64,000 nucleotides of DNA from Zoroaster sp. YZ-2022 (Eukaryota > Echinodermata > Asteroidea > Forcipulatida > Zoroasteridae). Made by a program: the position numbers and the translations under genes. Shown here piece after piece: positions 11,536 to 24,110 of the stretch (position 1 is the stretch's first letter; the number at the start of each line of letters is the position of its first letter). The notes below the pieces were generated by a model. That model saw only the letters and a program-made list of their open reading frames with translations. It did not search any database and had not been told where the DNA came from. The stretch lies in contig CM055816.1 in assembly GCA_029582265.1 (NCBI GenBank), forward strand, positions 84,879,095-84,943,094. The letters run 5' to 3'.

Positions 11536-12180
11536 GTAAGTATTCATGTCATGAATTTCAGTTACGCAGCATCGAGCCATCGATTTCTCTTAAATGCAGT
11601 GTAATTTTATTTTGCAAAATAAGTGAATTTCGGACATGATAAAAGTTTAGATTGTCTGATACAATTACAACGTTTTACAAAGTATGCTTTGAGGAAAACC
11701 TAAAAACGTTGTTGAATATATAAGTTGTTGCCAAAGGAGTGTAGCAAATTATCAGTATACTTATGTATTTAATCAAACCTTATGTCGATCGTGTCCACTT
11801 TTCAGAAGTTTATACCAGTATTAAACACAAAATACTTAATCCGTGCGGACTGCAAATTTTGTTTTTCTATACGACACAACATTTGTACAGATTATCTGTT
11901 TAATGTACGGTATATATCCCTCTACCATCTATATGGCCTCAATATACCTAGAAATGTTATCTTAGTATCTCTCTCGGCCTAGATCTGATTTTAGTCAAAA
12001 ATTATACTTATATAAATGCTAATATGTAATGAGAACACAAAATTGAGGGTAGCATTCCACCGAACCGTTTTGTATATCGATGCTCTCAAGTGTTGTCTAT
12101 TGAGATTCATTTTTTATCTAAAATGTCTAAAATATGTGAATCTCAGATTGGATAACTGTTGTAAAGTGTTTGAATCCAGA

Positions 12181-12400
12181 ACTGTTGTAAAGTGTTTGTG
12201 CAATTTAGTCCTTTACGTTTTATTTTGTATGTAATTGTCCATTAAGACTTTTTATTATTATTAATTCATCTGTACCTCCTGTAACAATTTTTGTATAATA
12301 TTGATATATTTTTATATTATATGAGGGCCGCAAATGATCAGCTGTGCTGGATGGGTTACCCTCGTTAAAGATGGTTTTAAATAAAAAAAATAAAAAAAGT
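12181..12400 (+). mobile_element. 5'-truncated LINE 3' end with A-rich tail
   Basis: About 220 bp present here is missing at the same place in the duplicate unit (about 15828-15830). It contains TGCTGGATGGGTTACCCTCG followed by an A-rich tail (AAATAAAAAAAATAAAAAAAG), the form of a LINE 3' end. The short AACTGTTGTAAAGTGTTTG occurs on both sides of its left junction. Confidence 0.65.
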
Positions 12401-12432
12401 ATGTTTAGCCCTTGTCCGTTTTCACATCTTAG

Positions 12433-12504
12433 ATATCTGGACAGTAACAATATAAGTATACTTTCATCCAGAACATTTGATGGTCTTCAAAAGCGTACTT
12501 ACTT
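12433..12504 (+). CDS. Type B LRR exon with weak donor
   Basis: A 72-bp open segment after TTCACATCTTAG. It reads YLDSNNISILSSRTFDGL and closes QKRTYL. The only donor is GTCATT. Directly behind it lies the 219-bp inverted segment, so its downstream intron sequence differs from that of the copy at 9592. Confidence 0.45.
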
Positions 12505-12510
12505 GTCATT

Positions 12511-12729
12511 AAAACGAACAATGCAAATTTCCTCATTAGAGACAATTTAATATATGAGTATGTTTAACTTTATCATTCAAGATATGCATTAAACAACTGC
12601 TTCGTGAAAAATATGTAGCTCATTACTTTTTGTTAAAGATAAAAAGTGATCGGAATGAAACACGAACTTCGTATTCCCACTAATTAAAGTTAATATTTAT
12701 GTATGGTAGGTTCCTGCTTGATTTAAATT
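12511..12729 (-). other. 219-bp inverted intron segment (copy 1)
   Basis: This segment is the reverse complement of 9670-9888. The flanks are collinear: GTCATT on the left and AAACATATTTATAAATTG on the right. Other array copies (23421 onward and 29720 onward) have the uninverted order, so the inversion is the derived state. Confidence 0.9.
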
Positions 12730-12970
12730 AAACATATTTATAAATTGTCACACTATACCACACTAATTCATTGGAGGGCTATAGGACAACGAACTGGTAC
12801 TTATCTTTTATATTTCGACGCACTCAGCTGTTGTCTATCGAGATTCTTTTGTAAGTTAATTTTTGTATTGAGTGAATCTCAGGCAGGAATATTGTTCAAA
12901 TTGTTTGATACCATGACAAAGTTTCATAAAGTATGATTTCAGGAAAATCTGAGAACATTGATAGACATAT

Positions 12971-13108
12971 TAGTCTGTGGGCTGGAAGGGTCTACCGTGC
13001 ACCCCCATAACCCACTGACACCGATATCTTTTGTTCCTGTGGATGTCCTAAACACGAAAAAAAGATGTTAACATTGAAAATTTTGGGTTGCACTATCTGG
13101 GTTGGACG
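12971..13108 (+). mobile_element. Left end of the palindromic element (truncated)
   Basis: Same fragment and position as at 10133: TAGTCTGTGGGCTGGAAGGG to GGGTTGGACGATAAC. It was carried along by the segmental duplication. Confidence 0.75.
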
Positions 13109-13188
13109 ATAACAACATATGTATAAAAAGCCATATTAACGGGCTTTAGTGATCTTTGTTTTAACCCTACTTTGTTTTCCCATCTTAG

Positions 13189-13260
13189 ATTGCTGGAAAA
13201 CAACATCATCAGTGTAACTGCTCCAGGAACATTTGATGGTCTACAAAATCTCCTTATCTT
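13189..13260 (+). CDS. LRR exon 5 (type A)
   Basis: A 72-bp exon between CCCATCTTAG and GTAAGTATTC. It reads LLENNIISVTAPGTFDGL and closes QNLLIL. It differs from the other A copies by Ile for Ser after ENN. Confidence 0.85.
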
Positions 13261-14299
13261 GTAAGTATTCATGTCATGAATTTCAGTCACGCAGCCACCG
13301 ATTTCGTTTAAATGAAGTTACGTCTTACTGCAGAAGAAGTGCGTATAGTTCATGTTTGCCGATAAAAATATATGTATGCATTTTCACTAATTTACAATTC
13401 GTCACATTATGTCACACTATGTCACACTTGTCAATAGAAGGCTGTTGGATAACAAAACTTTTAACATTTCGATGACCTCAACTGTTGCCTAAATCGATGT
13501 TTATTGCAATTTTATTTTCCATAATAAGTGAACCTCGGACATGATAAATGTTAAGATTGTCTGATATCATTACAAGGTTTTACAATGTATGCTTTCAGGA
13601 AAACCTAAGGAGTGTATCAAATTATCATTAAACTTATGTATTAAACTTATGTATTTCATCAAATCTGTTATCTTAAACGAATCAAAGTAATGAGCTACAT
13701 TGTTCACGGATCAGTTGTTTAAGGTATATTTTTATATGTATATTTCATCAAACCTTAATTTATTATAACGATGGTGTCCACTTTTCAGAAATGTATACTA
13801 GTATTTAAAAAAAAATACATAATCTGTGCGAGCTGCGATTTTTTTTGTATGCATTTTCACCATTTTCTACGTACGACACAACGTAATCATCAACATTTGT
13901 ACAGATCATCTGTTTAATGTACGGTATATATCCCTCTACCATCTATATGGCCTCAATATGCCTAGAAATGTTATCTTAGTATCTCTCTCAGCCTAGATCT
14001 GATTTTAGTCAAAAATGATACTTATATAAATGCTAATATGTAACGAGAACACTTGGAGAAAATACTCAAAATGAACATGACAAACATTGTTCCATAATAT
14101 AACACTTGTAAATTGAGGGTAGCATTCCACCGAACCGTTTTGTATATCGATGCTCTCAAGTGTTGTCTATCGAGATTCCTTTGTTATCTAAAATTTCTAA
14201 GTATGCTTTCACGAAAATCTCAGAACATTTGTGAAAATAACCATATTAAGGGGCTTTAGTGATCTTTGTTTTAACCCTACTTTGTTTTCCCATGTTTAG

Positions 14300-14371
14300 A
14301 GGGCTGGAAAACAACAACATCAGTGAAATTGCTCCAGGAACATTTGATGGTCTACACAATCTCGAAGAATT
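14300..14371 (+). CDS. LRR exon 6 (type C)
   Basis: A 72-bp exon between CCCATGTTTAG and GTAAGTATTC. It reads GLENNNISEIAPGTFDGL and closes HNLEEL. It is identical to the next exon at 15115. Confidence 0.85.
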
Positions 14372-15114
14372 GTAAGTATTCATGTCATGAATTTCAGTTA
14401 CGCAGCATCGAGCCATCGATTTCTCTTAAATGCAGTGTAATTTTATTTTGCAAAATAAGTGAATTTCGGACATGATAAAAGTTTAGATTGTCTGATACAA
14501 TTACAACGTTTTACAAAGTATGCTTTGAGGAAAACCTAAAACGTTGTTGAATATATAAGTTGTTGCCAAAGGAGTGTAGCAAATTATCAGTATACTTATG
14601 TATTTAATCAAACCTTATGTCAATCGTGTCCACTTTTCAGAAGTTTATACCAGTATTAAACACAAAATACTTAATCCGTGCGGACTGCAAATTTTGTTTT
14701 TCTATACGACACAACATTTGTACAGATCATCTGTTTAATGTACGGTATATATCCCTCTACCATGGCCTCAATATGCCTAGAAATGTTATCTTAGTATCTC
14801 TCTCAGCCTAGATCTGATTTTAGTCAAAAATGATACTTATATAAATGCTAATATGTAACGAGAACACTTGGAGAAAATACTCAAAATGAACATGACAAAC
14901 ATTGTTCCATAATATAACACTTGTAAATTGAGGGTAGCATTCCACCGAACCGTTTTGTATATCGATGCTCTCAAGTGTTGTCTATCGAGATTCCTTTGTT
15001 ATCTAAAATTTCTAAGTATGCTTTCACGAAAATCTCAGAACATTTGTGAAAATAACCATATTAAGGGGCTTTAGTGATCTTTGTTTTAACCCTACTTTGT
15101 TTTCCCATGTTTAG

Positions 15115-15186
15115 AGGGCTGGAAAACAACAACATCAGTGAAATTGCTCCAGGAACATTTGATGGTCTACACAATCTCGAAGAATT
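15115..15186 (+). CDS. LRR exon 7 (type C, extra copy)
   Basis: A 72-bp exon, the product of an 815-bp tandem duplication of the segment holding the exon at 14300. It has the same acceptor, donor and protein. Confidence 0.85.
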
Positions 15187-15862
15187 GTAAGTATTCATGT
15201 CATGAATTTCAGTTACGCAGCATCGAGCCATCGATTTCTCTTAAATGCAGTGTAATTTTATTTTGCAAAATAAGTGAATTACGGACATGATAAAAGTTTA
15301 GATTGTCTGATACAATTACAACGTTTTACAAAGTATGCTTTGAGGAAAACCTAAAACGTTGTTGAATATATAAGTTGTTGCCAAAGGAGTGTAGCAAATT
15401 ATCAGTATACTTATGTATTTAATCAAATCTTATGTCAATCGTGTCCACTTTTCAGAAGTTTATACCAGTATTAAACACAAAATACTTAATCCGTGCGGAC
15501 TGCAAATTTTGTTTTTCTATACGACACAACATTTGTACAGATTATCTGTTTAATGTACGGTATATATCCCTCTACCATCTATATGGCCTCAATATACCTA
15601 GAAATGTTATCTTAGTATCTCTCTCGGCCTAGATCTGATTTTAGTCAAAAATTATACTTATATAAATGCTAATATGTAATGAGAACACAAAATTGAGGGT
15701 AGCATTCCACCGAACCGTTTTGTATATCGATGCTCTCAAGTGTTGTCTATTGAGATTAATTTTTTATCTAAAATGTCTAAAATATGTGAATCTCAGATTG
15801 GATAACTGTTGTAAAGTGTTTGAATCCAGTATGTTTAGCCCTTGTCCGTTTTCACATCTTAG

Positions 15863-15934
15863 ATATCTGGACAGTAACAATATAAGTATACTTTCATCCA
15901 GAACATTTGATGGTCTTCAAAAGCGTACTTACTT
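15863..15934 (+). CDS. Type B LRR exon with weak donor
   Basis: The same 72-bp open segment and protein as at 12433, again with GTCATT as the donor and followed by the inverted segment. The frame stays open from upstream intron sequence through the exon to 15980, but this is a by-product of the inversion. Confidence 0.45.
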
Positions 15935-15940
15935 GTCATT

Positions 15941-16159
15941 AAAACGAACAATGCAAATTTCCTCATTAGAGACAATTTAATATATGAGTATGTTTAACTT
16001 TATCATTCAAGATATGCATTAAACAACTGCTTCGTGAAAAATATGTAGCTCATTACTTTTTGTTAAAGATAAAAAGTGATCGGAATGAAACACGAACTTC
16101 GTACTCCCACTAATTAAAGTTAATATTTATGTATGGTAGGTTCCTGCTTGATTTAAATT
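15941..16159 (-). other. 219-bp inverted intron segment (copy 2)
   Basis: Same inversion and same breakpoints as at 12511-12729. It was inherited through the segmental duplication, so the inversion predates that step. Confidence 0.9.
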
Positions 16160-16403
16160 AAACATATTATTTATAAATTGTCACACTATACCACACTAAT
16201 TCATTGGAGGTCTATAGGACAACGAACTGGTACTTATCTTTTATATTTCGACGCACTCAGCTGTTGTCTATCGAGATTCTTTTGTAAGTTAATTTTTGTA
16301 TTGAGTGAATCTCAGGCAGGAATATTGTTCAAATTGTTTGATACCATGACAAAGTTTCATAAAGTATGATTTCAGGAAAATATGAGAACATTGATAGACA
16401 TAT

Positions 16404-16538
16404 TAGTCTGTGGGCTGGAAGGGTCTACCGTGCACCCCCCATAACCCACCGACACCGATATTTTTTGTTCCTGTGGATATCTTAAACACGAAAAAAGATG
16501 TTAACATTGAAAATTTTGGGTTGCACTATCTGGGTTGG
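16404..16538 (+). mobile_element. Left end of the palindromic element (truncated)
   Basis: Third copy of the fragment seen at 10133 and 12971, at the equivalent site before the type A exon. Confidence 0.75.
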
Positions 16539-16621
16539 ACTATAACAACATTTGTATAAAAATCCATATTAACGGGCTTGAATGATCTTTGTTTTAACCC
16601 TACTTTGTTTTCCCATCTTAG

Positions 16622-16693
16622 ATTACTGGAAAACAACAGCATCAGTGTAACTGCTCCAGGAACATTTGATGGTCTACAAAATCTCCTCATCTT
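16622..16693 (+). CDS. LRR exon 8 (type A)
   Basis: A 72-bp exon between CCCATCTTAG and GTAAGTATTC. It reads LLENNSISVTAPGTFDGL and closes QNLLIL. Confidence 0.85.
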
Positions 16694-17719
16694 GTAAGTA
16701 TTCATGTCATGAATTTCAGTCACGCAGCCACCGATTTCGTTTAAATGAACTTACGTCTTACTGCAGAAGAAGTGCGTATAGTTCATGTTTGCCGATAAAA
16801 ATATATGTATGCATTTTCACTAATTTACAATTCGTCACATTATGTCACACTATGTCACACTTGTCAATAGAGGGCTGTTGGATAACAACACTTTTAACAT
16901 TTCGATGACCTCAACTGTTGCCTAAATCGATGTTTATTGCAATTTTATTTTCCATAATAAGTGAACCTCGGACATGATAAATGTTAAGATTGTCTGATAT
17001 CATTACAAGGTTTTACAATGTATGCTTTCAGGAAAACCTAAGGAGTGTATCAAATTATCATTAAACTTATGTATTAAACTTATGTATTTCATCAAATCTG
17101 TTATCTTAAACGAATCAAAGTAATGAGCTACATTGTTCACGGATCAGTTGTTTAAGGTATATTTTTATATGTATATTTCATCAAACCTTAATTTATTATA
17201 ACGATGGTGTCCACTTTTCAGAAATGTATACTAGTATTTAAAAAAAAAAATACATAATCTGTGCGAGCTGCGATTTTTTTTGTATGCATTTTCACCATTT
17301 TCTACGTACGACACAACGTAATCATCAACATTTGTACAGATCATCTGTTTAATGTACGGTATATATCCCTCTACCATCTATATGGCCTCAATATGCCTAG
17401 AAATGTTATCTTAGTATCCCTCTCAGCCTAGAACTGATTTTAGTCAAATATCATACTTATATAAATGCTAATATGTAATGAGAACACCTGGAGAACATAC
17501 TTAAAAAGAACATGACAAACATTGTTCCATAATATAAAACTTGTAAATTGAGGGTATACATTCCACCGAACCGTTTTGTATATTGATGCACTCAAGTTTT
17601 GTCTATCGAGATTCCTTTGTTATCTAAAATTTCTAAAATATGTGAATCTTAGGTAGGATATAAACTGTTGTTAAGTGTTTGAATCTAGTATGTTGCCCTT
17701 GTCCGTTTTCCCATCTTAG

Positions 17720-17793
17720 ATGTCTGGACAAAAATAACATTAGTCAGTATACTTTCATCCAGAACATTCGATGGTCTTCAAAAGCGTACTTAC
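17720..17793 (+). pseudogene. Dead type B LRR exon
   Basis: The acceptor CCCATCTTAG is intact and the exon starts CLDKNNIS, but the AGTCAG stretch adds bases relative to intact B exons and shifts the frame. The end reads ACTTACTTTGATT, with no GT donor. Confidence 0.7.
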
Positions 17794-17880
17794 TTTGATT
17801 TAAATTAAGCAGGAACCTACCATACATAAATATTAACTTAATTTACACCTGACGACAAAACAAAATTATTACGAAGTTCG

Positions 17881-18319
17881 ATAAAAAAGTGCCACAGAGA
17901 TAGAAAATCCAAAAACTTCTAAATTAAAACATTTTTGTGGTTACATTAGACATATAGACAAACCCATTTAAGGCATAATATACGAGCAATTATTGCGCCC
18001 TCTGATGGTCGTTTTAATGACAACCGATGATGCCATCATGAAGACATATATGGCTGAACATTAATTGTACCAAGTTACATTATAATAGGTCAAAGCATGA
18101 TGGAGTAATGGTGAGATGTTTGATCTTCTTCCACCCCTAGTGTTAAGAATTGTCAGCTCGGCTCAGTATGAGGGCAAACAAATAGTGGGCCAGAACAAAT
18201 GTTCAATGTTAACATCTTTTTTCGTGTTTAGGACATCGAAAGGAACACACACAAAATATCGGTAGCGGTGGGTTTTTGGGGGAGGGGGTGCACGGTTGAC
18301 CCCTCTAGCTCACAGACTA
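17881..18319. mobile_element. Right half of the palindromic element (left end lost)
   Basis: It starts at AAAAAAGTGCCACAGAGATA and runs to the right terminal repeat (CACAGACTA, 18311-18319). The left arm is missing. It matches 20705-21147 of the copy at 19896. Confidence 0.75.
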
Positions 18320-18547
18320 TGTAGGCCTGTATCTACTTGAACACGATAATTGTAAATCCTTCTTCGTGATGTTATTTTATATATAGGCCTAATGAGCTGC
18401 ACGCGGGGGGAAAATAATAGTTTTTGACCGATTACTAATATTTCACAAATTATGCATTCACGAAAATCTAAGAACATTGGTGAAAATAACCATATTAAGG
18501 GGCTTTAGTGATCTTTGTTGTAACCCTACTTTGTTTTCCCATGTTAG

Positions 18548-18619
18548 AGGGATGGTAAACAACAAAATCAGTGAAATTGCTCCAGGAACATTTGATGGTC
18601 TACACAATCTCGAAGAATT
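18548..18619 (+). CDS. LRR exon 9 (type C, diverged)
   Basis: A 72-bp exon between CCCATGTTAG and GTAAGTATTC. It reads GMVNNKISEIAPGTFDGL and closes HNLEEL; GMVNN replaces GLENN. Confidence 0.82.
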
Positions 18620-19352
18620 GTAAGTATTCATGTCATGAATTTCAGTTACGCAGCATCGAGCCATCGATTTCTCTTAAATGCAGTGTAATTTTATTTTGCA
18701 AAATAAGTGAATTTCGGACATGATAAAAGTTTAGATTGTCTGATACAATTAAAACGTTTTACAAAGTATGCTTTGAGGAAAACCTAAAAACGTTGTTGAA
18801 TATATAAGTTGTTGCCAAAGGAGTGTAGCAAATTATCAGTATACTTATGTATTTAATCAAACCTTATGTCGATCGTGTCCACTTTTCAGATGTTTATACC
18901 ATATTAAACACAAAATATTTAATCCGTGCGGACTGCAAATTTTGTTTTTCTATACGACACAACGTAGTCATCAACATTTGTACAGATTATCTGTTTAATG
19001 TACGGTATATATCCCTCCAGCATCTATATGGCCTCAATATGCCTATAAATGTTATCTCAGTATCCCTCTCGGCCTAGATCTGACTTTATTCTCAAATCAT
19101 ACATATATAAATGCTAATATGTAATGAGAACACTTGGAGAAAATACTCAAAAAGAACATGAAAAATTGTTCCATAATATAACAATTGTAAATTGAGGGTA
19201 GCATTCCACCGAACCGTTTTGTATATCGATGCTCTCAAGTGTTGTCTATTGAGATTCATTTTTTATCTAAAATATGTGAATCTCAGATTGTATAACTGTC
19301 GTTAAGTGTTTGAATCCAGTATGTTTAGCCCTTGTCCATTTCCCCATCTTAG

Positions 19353-19420
19353 ATATCTGGACAGTAACAATATAAGTATACTTTCATCATTCATTTGATG
19401 GTCTACAAAACCATCCCTAT
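19353..19420 (+). pseudogene. Dead type B LRR exon
   Basis: It starts YLDSNNISILSS like the intact B exons, then a short deletion (TCATCATTCATTTGA) brings a stop into frame. There is no donor. Confidence 0.7.
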
Positions 19421-19895
19421 ATTACTGCCAACTTAATACGCCTGACGACGAAACAAAATTAGAGGGAGTGCCAAGTTCGTGTTTCGTACCTATCGAATTA
19501 TCTGTATGTATTATCACTTGTTATCTTAAACGAATCAAAGTAAATGAGCTACATTGTTCACGGATCAGTTGTTTAATGTATACTTCAGTCATAAAGTTAA
19601 ACATACACATATAATAAATTGTCTCTAATGAGGAAATTTGTGTTGTTCGTTTTCAACTTATTTATAAATTGTCACATTATATCACACTAATTCAATGGAA
19701 GGTTATAGAACAACGGACTGCTACTTATCTTTTATATTTCGATGCACTCAGCTGTTGTCTATTGAGATTCTTTTGTAAATTAATTTGTCTAAAATGAGTG
19801 AATCTCAGGCAGGAACATTGTTCAAATTGTTTGATACCATGACAACGTTTCATAGAGTATGATTTCAGAACATTGATGGACATAATTATACCTGT

Positions 19896-21147
19896 TAGTC
19901 TGTGGGCTGGAGGGGTCTACCGTGCACCCCTATAACCCACCGACACCGATATTTTTTGTGGATGTCCTAAACACAAAAAGATGTTAACATTGAAAATTTA
20001 TACTTTGTTTTTTCTTACACTACAGTTGACATATCATTTCCAGTTAAAAATGAATGATACATAATCCCTATAGTGTACTACAATGGCTAAAAATAAGAAA
20101 TACTTTTAACCATTTATTAATTTGCGTATACTATTCATCGAATTACAGCGCCCTCTACGGATAGTTTCCATGGCAACCACTGAAGTCATCTTGACGACAT
20201 ATAAATTAACATTTAATTTGCCAAATTTTATGAATGTAAGTCAAAGCATGCCGGAGTAATTGAGGTTTGTGTAATCGCCTCCCACCCCAAATGCTAAGGA
20301 TTCCCGGCTGAATTTGACATGATAGGGGCATAAACAATGAGCTCCAGAGACCGCTTAACAAAATATTTTCAAATTTGTCTTTCGATTTTCCTTACATTGC
20401 AGTTGACAAATCATTTCCAAATAAAGCTTAATGATACTTTATCCTCATAGTAATAACCAATGTACTACAATGGCTAAAAATAAGAAATAATTGTATCCAT
20501 TAATTCATGTGCGCAAAATATGCATTCAAGTACAGCGCCCTTTAGAGGCAGTTTCTATGGCAACCAATGGCATCGTCATGACGACATATGAATGAACATT
20601 TATTGCGCCAAGTTTGATTAATGTAGGTCAAAGCATATTTGAGAAATAAAGGATTACTCGGTATGTAGTGCCATGGACATCCAACTAAGCTTAATACCAT
20701 GGGGGATAAAAAAAAAGTGCCACAGAGATAGAAAATCCAAAAAACTTCTAAATTAAAACATTTTTGTGGTTACATTAGACATAGACAAACCCATTTAAGG
20801 CATAATATACGAGCAATTATTGCGCCCTCTGATGGTCGTTTTAATGACAACCGATGATGCCATCATGAAGACATATATGACTGAACATTAATTGTACCAA
20901 GTTACATTATAATAGGTCAAAGCATGATGGGGTAATGGCGAGATGTTTGATCTTCTTCCACCCCTAGTGCTATAAGAATTGTCAGCTCGGCTCAGTATGA
21001 GAGCAAACAAATAGTAGGCCAGAACAAATGTTCAATGTTAACATCTTTTTTCGTGTTTAGGACATCCAAAGGAACAAAAAATATCGGTGGCGGTGGGTTT
21101 TTGGGGGAGGGGGTGCACGGTAGACCCCTCCGGCTCATCACAGACTA
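19896..21147. mobile_element. Palindromic element, internally deleted copy (about 1.25 kb)
   Basis: Both ends are present: TAGTCTGTGGGCTGGAGGGG at 19896 and the complement ending CACAGACTA at 21147. Internally it carries the right-hand subunits of the 5050-8566 element (the AGCGCCCTCT blocks near 20150, 20530 and 20820) but lacks most of the left arm and the nested 1-kb element. Confidence 0.8.
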
Positions 21148-21378
21148 TGTAGGCCTGTATCTACTTGAACACGATATTTGTAAATCCTTCTTCGTGATTT
21201 TATTTTATATACAGGCCTAATGAGCTGCAGGCGGGGGGGGGGGGGATCATAGTATTTGACCGATTACTAATATTTCACAAGTATGCTTTCACGAAAATCT
21301 CAGAACATTGGTGAAAATAACCATATTAAGGGGCTTTAGTTATCTTTGTTTTAACCCTACTTTGTTTTCCCATGTTAG

Positions 21379-21450
21379 AGTGCTGGAAAACAACAACATC
21401 AGTGAAATTGCTCCAGGAACATTTGATGGTCTACACAATCTCGAAGAATT
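21379..21450 (+). CDS. LRR exon 10 (type C)
   Basis: A 72-bp exon between CCCATGTTAG and GTAAGTATTC. It reads VLENNNISEIAPGTFDGL and closes HNLEEL. Confidence 0.85.
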
Positions 21451-22176
21451 GTAAGTATTCATGTCATGAATTTTAGTTACGCAGCATCGAGCCATCGATT
21501 TCTCTTAAATGCAGTGTAATTTTATTTTGCAAAATAAGTGAATTTCGGACATGATAAAAGTTTAGATTGTCTGATACAATTACAACGTTTTACAAAGTAT
21601 GCTTTGAGGAAAATCTAAAAACGTTGTTGAATATATAAGTTGTTGCCAAAGGAGTGTAGCAAATTATCAGTATACTTATGTATTTAATCAAACCTTATGT
21701 CGATCGTGTCCACTTTTCAGAAGTTTATACCAGTATTAAACACAAAATACTTAATCCGTGCGGACTGCAAATTTAGTTTTTCTATACGACACAAGGTAAT
21801 CATCAACATTTGTACAGATTATCTGTTTAATGTACGGTATATATCCCTCCAGCATCTATATGGCCTCAATATGCCTAGAAATGTTATCTTAGTATCCCTC
21901 TCGGCCTAGATCATACATAAACGCTAATATGTAATGAGAACACCTGGAGAAAATACTCAAAAAGAACATGAAAAATTGTTCTCGAATATAACAACACACT
22001 TGTAAATTGAGGGTAGCATTCCACCGAACCGTTTTGTATATCGATGCTCTCAAGTGTTGTCTACTGAGATTCATTTTTTATCTAAAATGTCTAAAATATG
22101 TGAATCTCAGATTGTATAACTGTCGTTAAGTGTTTGAATCCAGTATGTTTAGCCCTTGTCCGTTTTCCCATCTTAG

Positions 22177-22245
22177 ATATCTGGACAGTAACAATATAAG
22201 TATACTTTCATCATTCATTTGATGGTCTACAAAACCATCCATATA
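22177..22245 (+). pseudogene. Dead type B LRR exon
   Basis: It carries the same small deletion as the copy at 19353 (TCATCATTCATTTGATGG), so the two share a dead ancestor. Confidence 0.7.
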
Positions 22246-22721
22246 TTAATGCCAACTTAATACGCCTGACGACGAAACAAAATTAGAGGGAGTGCGAAGT
22301 TCGTGTTTCGTACCTATCGAATTATCTGTATGTATTCTCACTTGTTATCTTAAACGAATCAAAGTAAATGAGCTCCATTGTTCATGGATCAGTTTAATGT
22401 ATATCTTCAGTCATTAAGTTAAACATACACATAAATTGTCTCTAATGAGGAAATTTGGGTTGTTCGTTTTCAACTTATTTATAAATTGTCACATTTATAT
22501 CACACTAATTCAATGGAAGGTTATAGGACAACGAACTAGTTCCTTTATAATATTATATTTTATATTTCGGTTCATGCACTCAACTGTTGTCTATCGAGAT
22601 TCATTTATAAATTATTTTTTCTTAAATGAGTGAACCTGAAGCCTACAGCTCATTGGTGAAAAAACATATTAACGGGCTTTAATGATTTTTGTTTTAACCC
22701 TACTTTGTTTTCCCATCTTAG

Positions 22722-22793
22722 AGATCTGAGCAATAACCCAATCGGTGAAATTGCTCCAGGAACATTTGATGTTCTACGGAATCTCTACAAATT
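22722..22793 (+). CDS. LRR exon 11
   Basis: A 72-bp exon between CCCATCTTAG and GTAAGTATTC. It reads DLSNNPIGEIAPGTFDVL and closes RNLYKL. The LxLSNN start is the most canonical LRR beta-strand of the array. Confidence 0.85.
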
Positions 22794-23336
22794 GTAAGTA
22801 TTCATGCCACGAATTTCAATCACGCAGCATCGATCCACCAATTTATTTTAAATAAAGTCACGTCTTACTGCAAACAAATTAGAAGAAGTGCGTAGTTCAT
22901 GCTTGCCGATATGTATGCGTTTTCACTATTCCCTTTGTACGACACAACTTAATCAGCAACATTTGTATATATCATCTGTTTCCCTCCAGCATCTATATGG
23001 CCTCAATATGCCTAGAAATGTTATCTTAGTATCCCTCTCGGCCTAGATCTGATTTTAGTATTAAAAAAGTCATACTTATATAAATTTTAATATGTAATGA
23101 GAACACTTGAAGAATATACTTTAACAAAAACATGACAATAATTGTTCCATAATATAACACTTGTAAATTGAGGGTAGCATTCCACCGAACCGTTTTGTAT
23201 ATCGATGCACTCATGTGTTGTCTATTGAGATTAATTTGTTATGTAAAATATCTAAAATCTGTGAATCTCAGGTAGGATAAGTGTTGTTAAGTGTCTGAAT
23301 CCAGTATGTTTATTCTTTGTCCGTTTCCCATCTTAG

Positions 23337-23417
23337 ATGTCTGGACAAAAACAACATTAAAAATAGTCAGTATACTTTCATCCAGAACATTTGATGGTCT
23401 TCAAAAGCGTACTTACT
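23337..23417 (+). pseudogene. Dead type B LRR exon
   Basis: The acceptor is intact and CLDKNNI follows, but an inserted AAAAATAGTCAG-type stretch breaks the frame and a stop falls in the FDGL region. Confidence 0.7.
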
Positions 23418-24110
23418 TGTCATTAATTTCAATCAAGCAGGAACCTGCCATGCATAAATATTAACTTAATTTATACCTGACAACAAAACAAAATTAGTGG
23501 CAATACGAAGTTCGTGTTTCATTCCGATCGAAATATTTTTTGTAATGAACGACAATTTTCACGAAGCAGTTGTTTAATGCATATCTTGAATCATAAAGTT
23601 AACATACTCATATATTAAATTGTCTCTAATGAGGAAATTTGTATTGTTCGTTTTAAACTTATTTATAAATTGTCACACAATATCACACTAATTAATTGGA
23701 GAGCTATATGACGACGAACTAGTACTTATGTTTTAAGTTTCGATGCACTCAACATTGTATCGACATTCTTTTGTAAATTAAGTTTTTCTAAAATGAGTGT
23801 ATCTCAGGCAGGAAAATTGTTCAAATTGTTTGATACCATCACAACGTTTCATAAAGTATGATTTCAGGAACATCTGAGAACATTGTGGATATATACCGAT
23901 GTAGGTCTATATCTACCTGAACCCTACTTCTTGATTTTATTTTTATATAGGCCTAGTGAGCTGCAGCCGGGGGAAAAATCATAGTTTTTGACCGATCACT
24001 AATATTTCACTAAGTATACATTCACGGAAATCTAAGAACATTGGTGAAAATAACCATATTAACGGGCTTTAGTGATCTATCTTTAACCCTACTCTGTTTT
24101 CCCATCTCAG

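Larger units (their letters stand above)
8867..17450 (+). repeat. Tandem segmental duplication of C-B-A exon units
   Basis: Type C exons at 8795, 11464, 14300 and 15115, type B at 9592, 12433 and 15863, and type A at 10351, 13189 and 16622 recur in the same order with near-identical introns. Spacings are A 2838 and 3433, B 2841 and 3430, C 2669 and 2836. The extra 600 bp in the third unit comes from an 815-bp duplication that doubled the C exon (14300 and 15115). Intron blocks shared by every copy include TATATGGCCTCAATATGCCT and ACGTACGACACAACGTAATC. Confidence 0.9.

Noticed and set aside
3216..18664. Recurrent minus-strand open frames containing TEIHDMNTYK and RPSNVPGA
   Set aside because: They lie antisense over the A and C LRR exons and recur only because those exons are duplicated. 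The plus strand has splice sites, phase and an LRR consensus; the minus strand has none.
9094..21909. Recurrent plus-strand open frames with STFQKFIPVLNTKYLIRADC
   Set aside because: Intron sequence of the duplicated unit. No domain, no splice-site support, and reading frames differ between copies.
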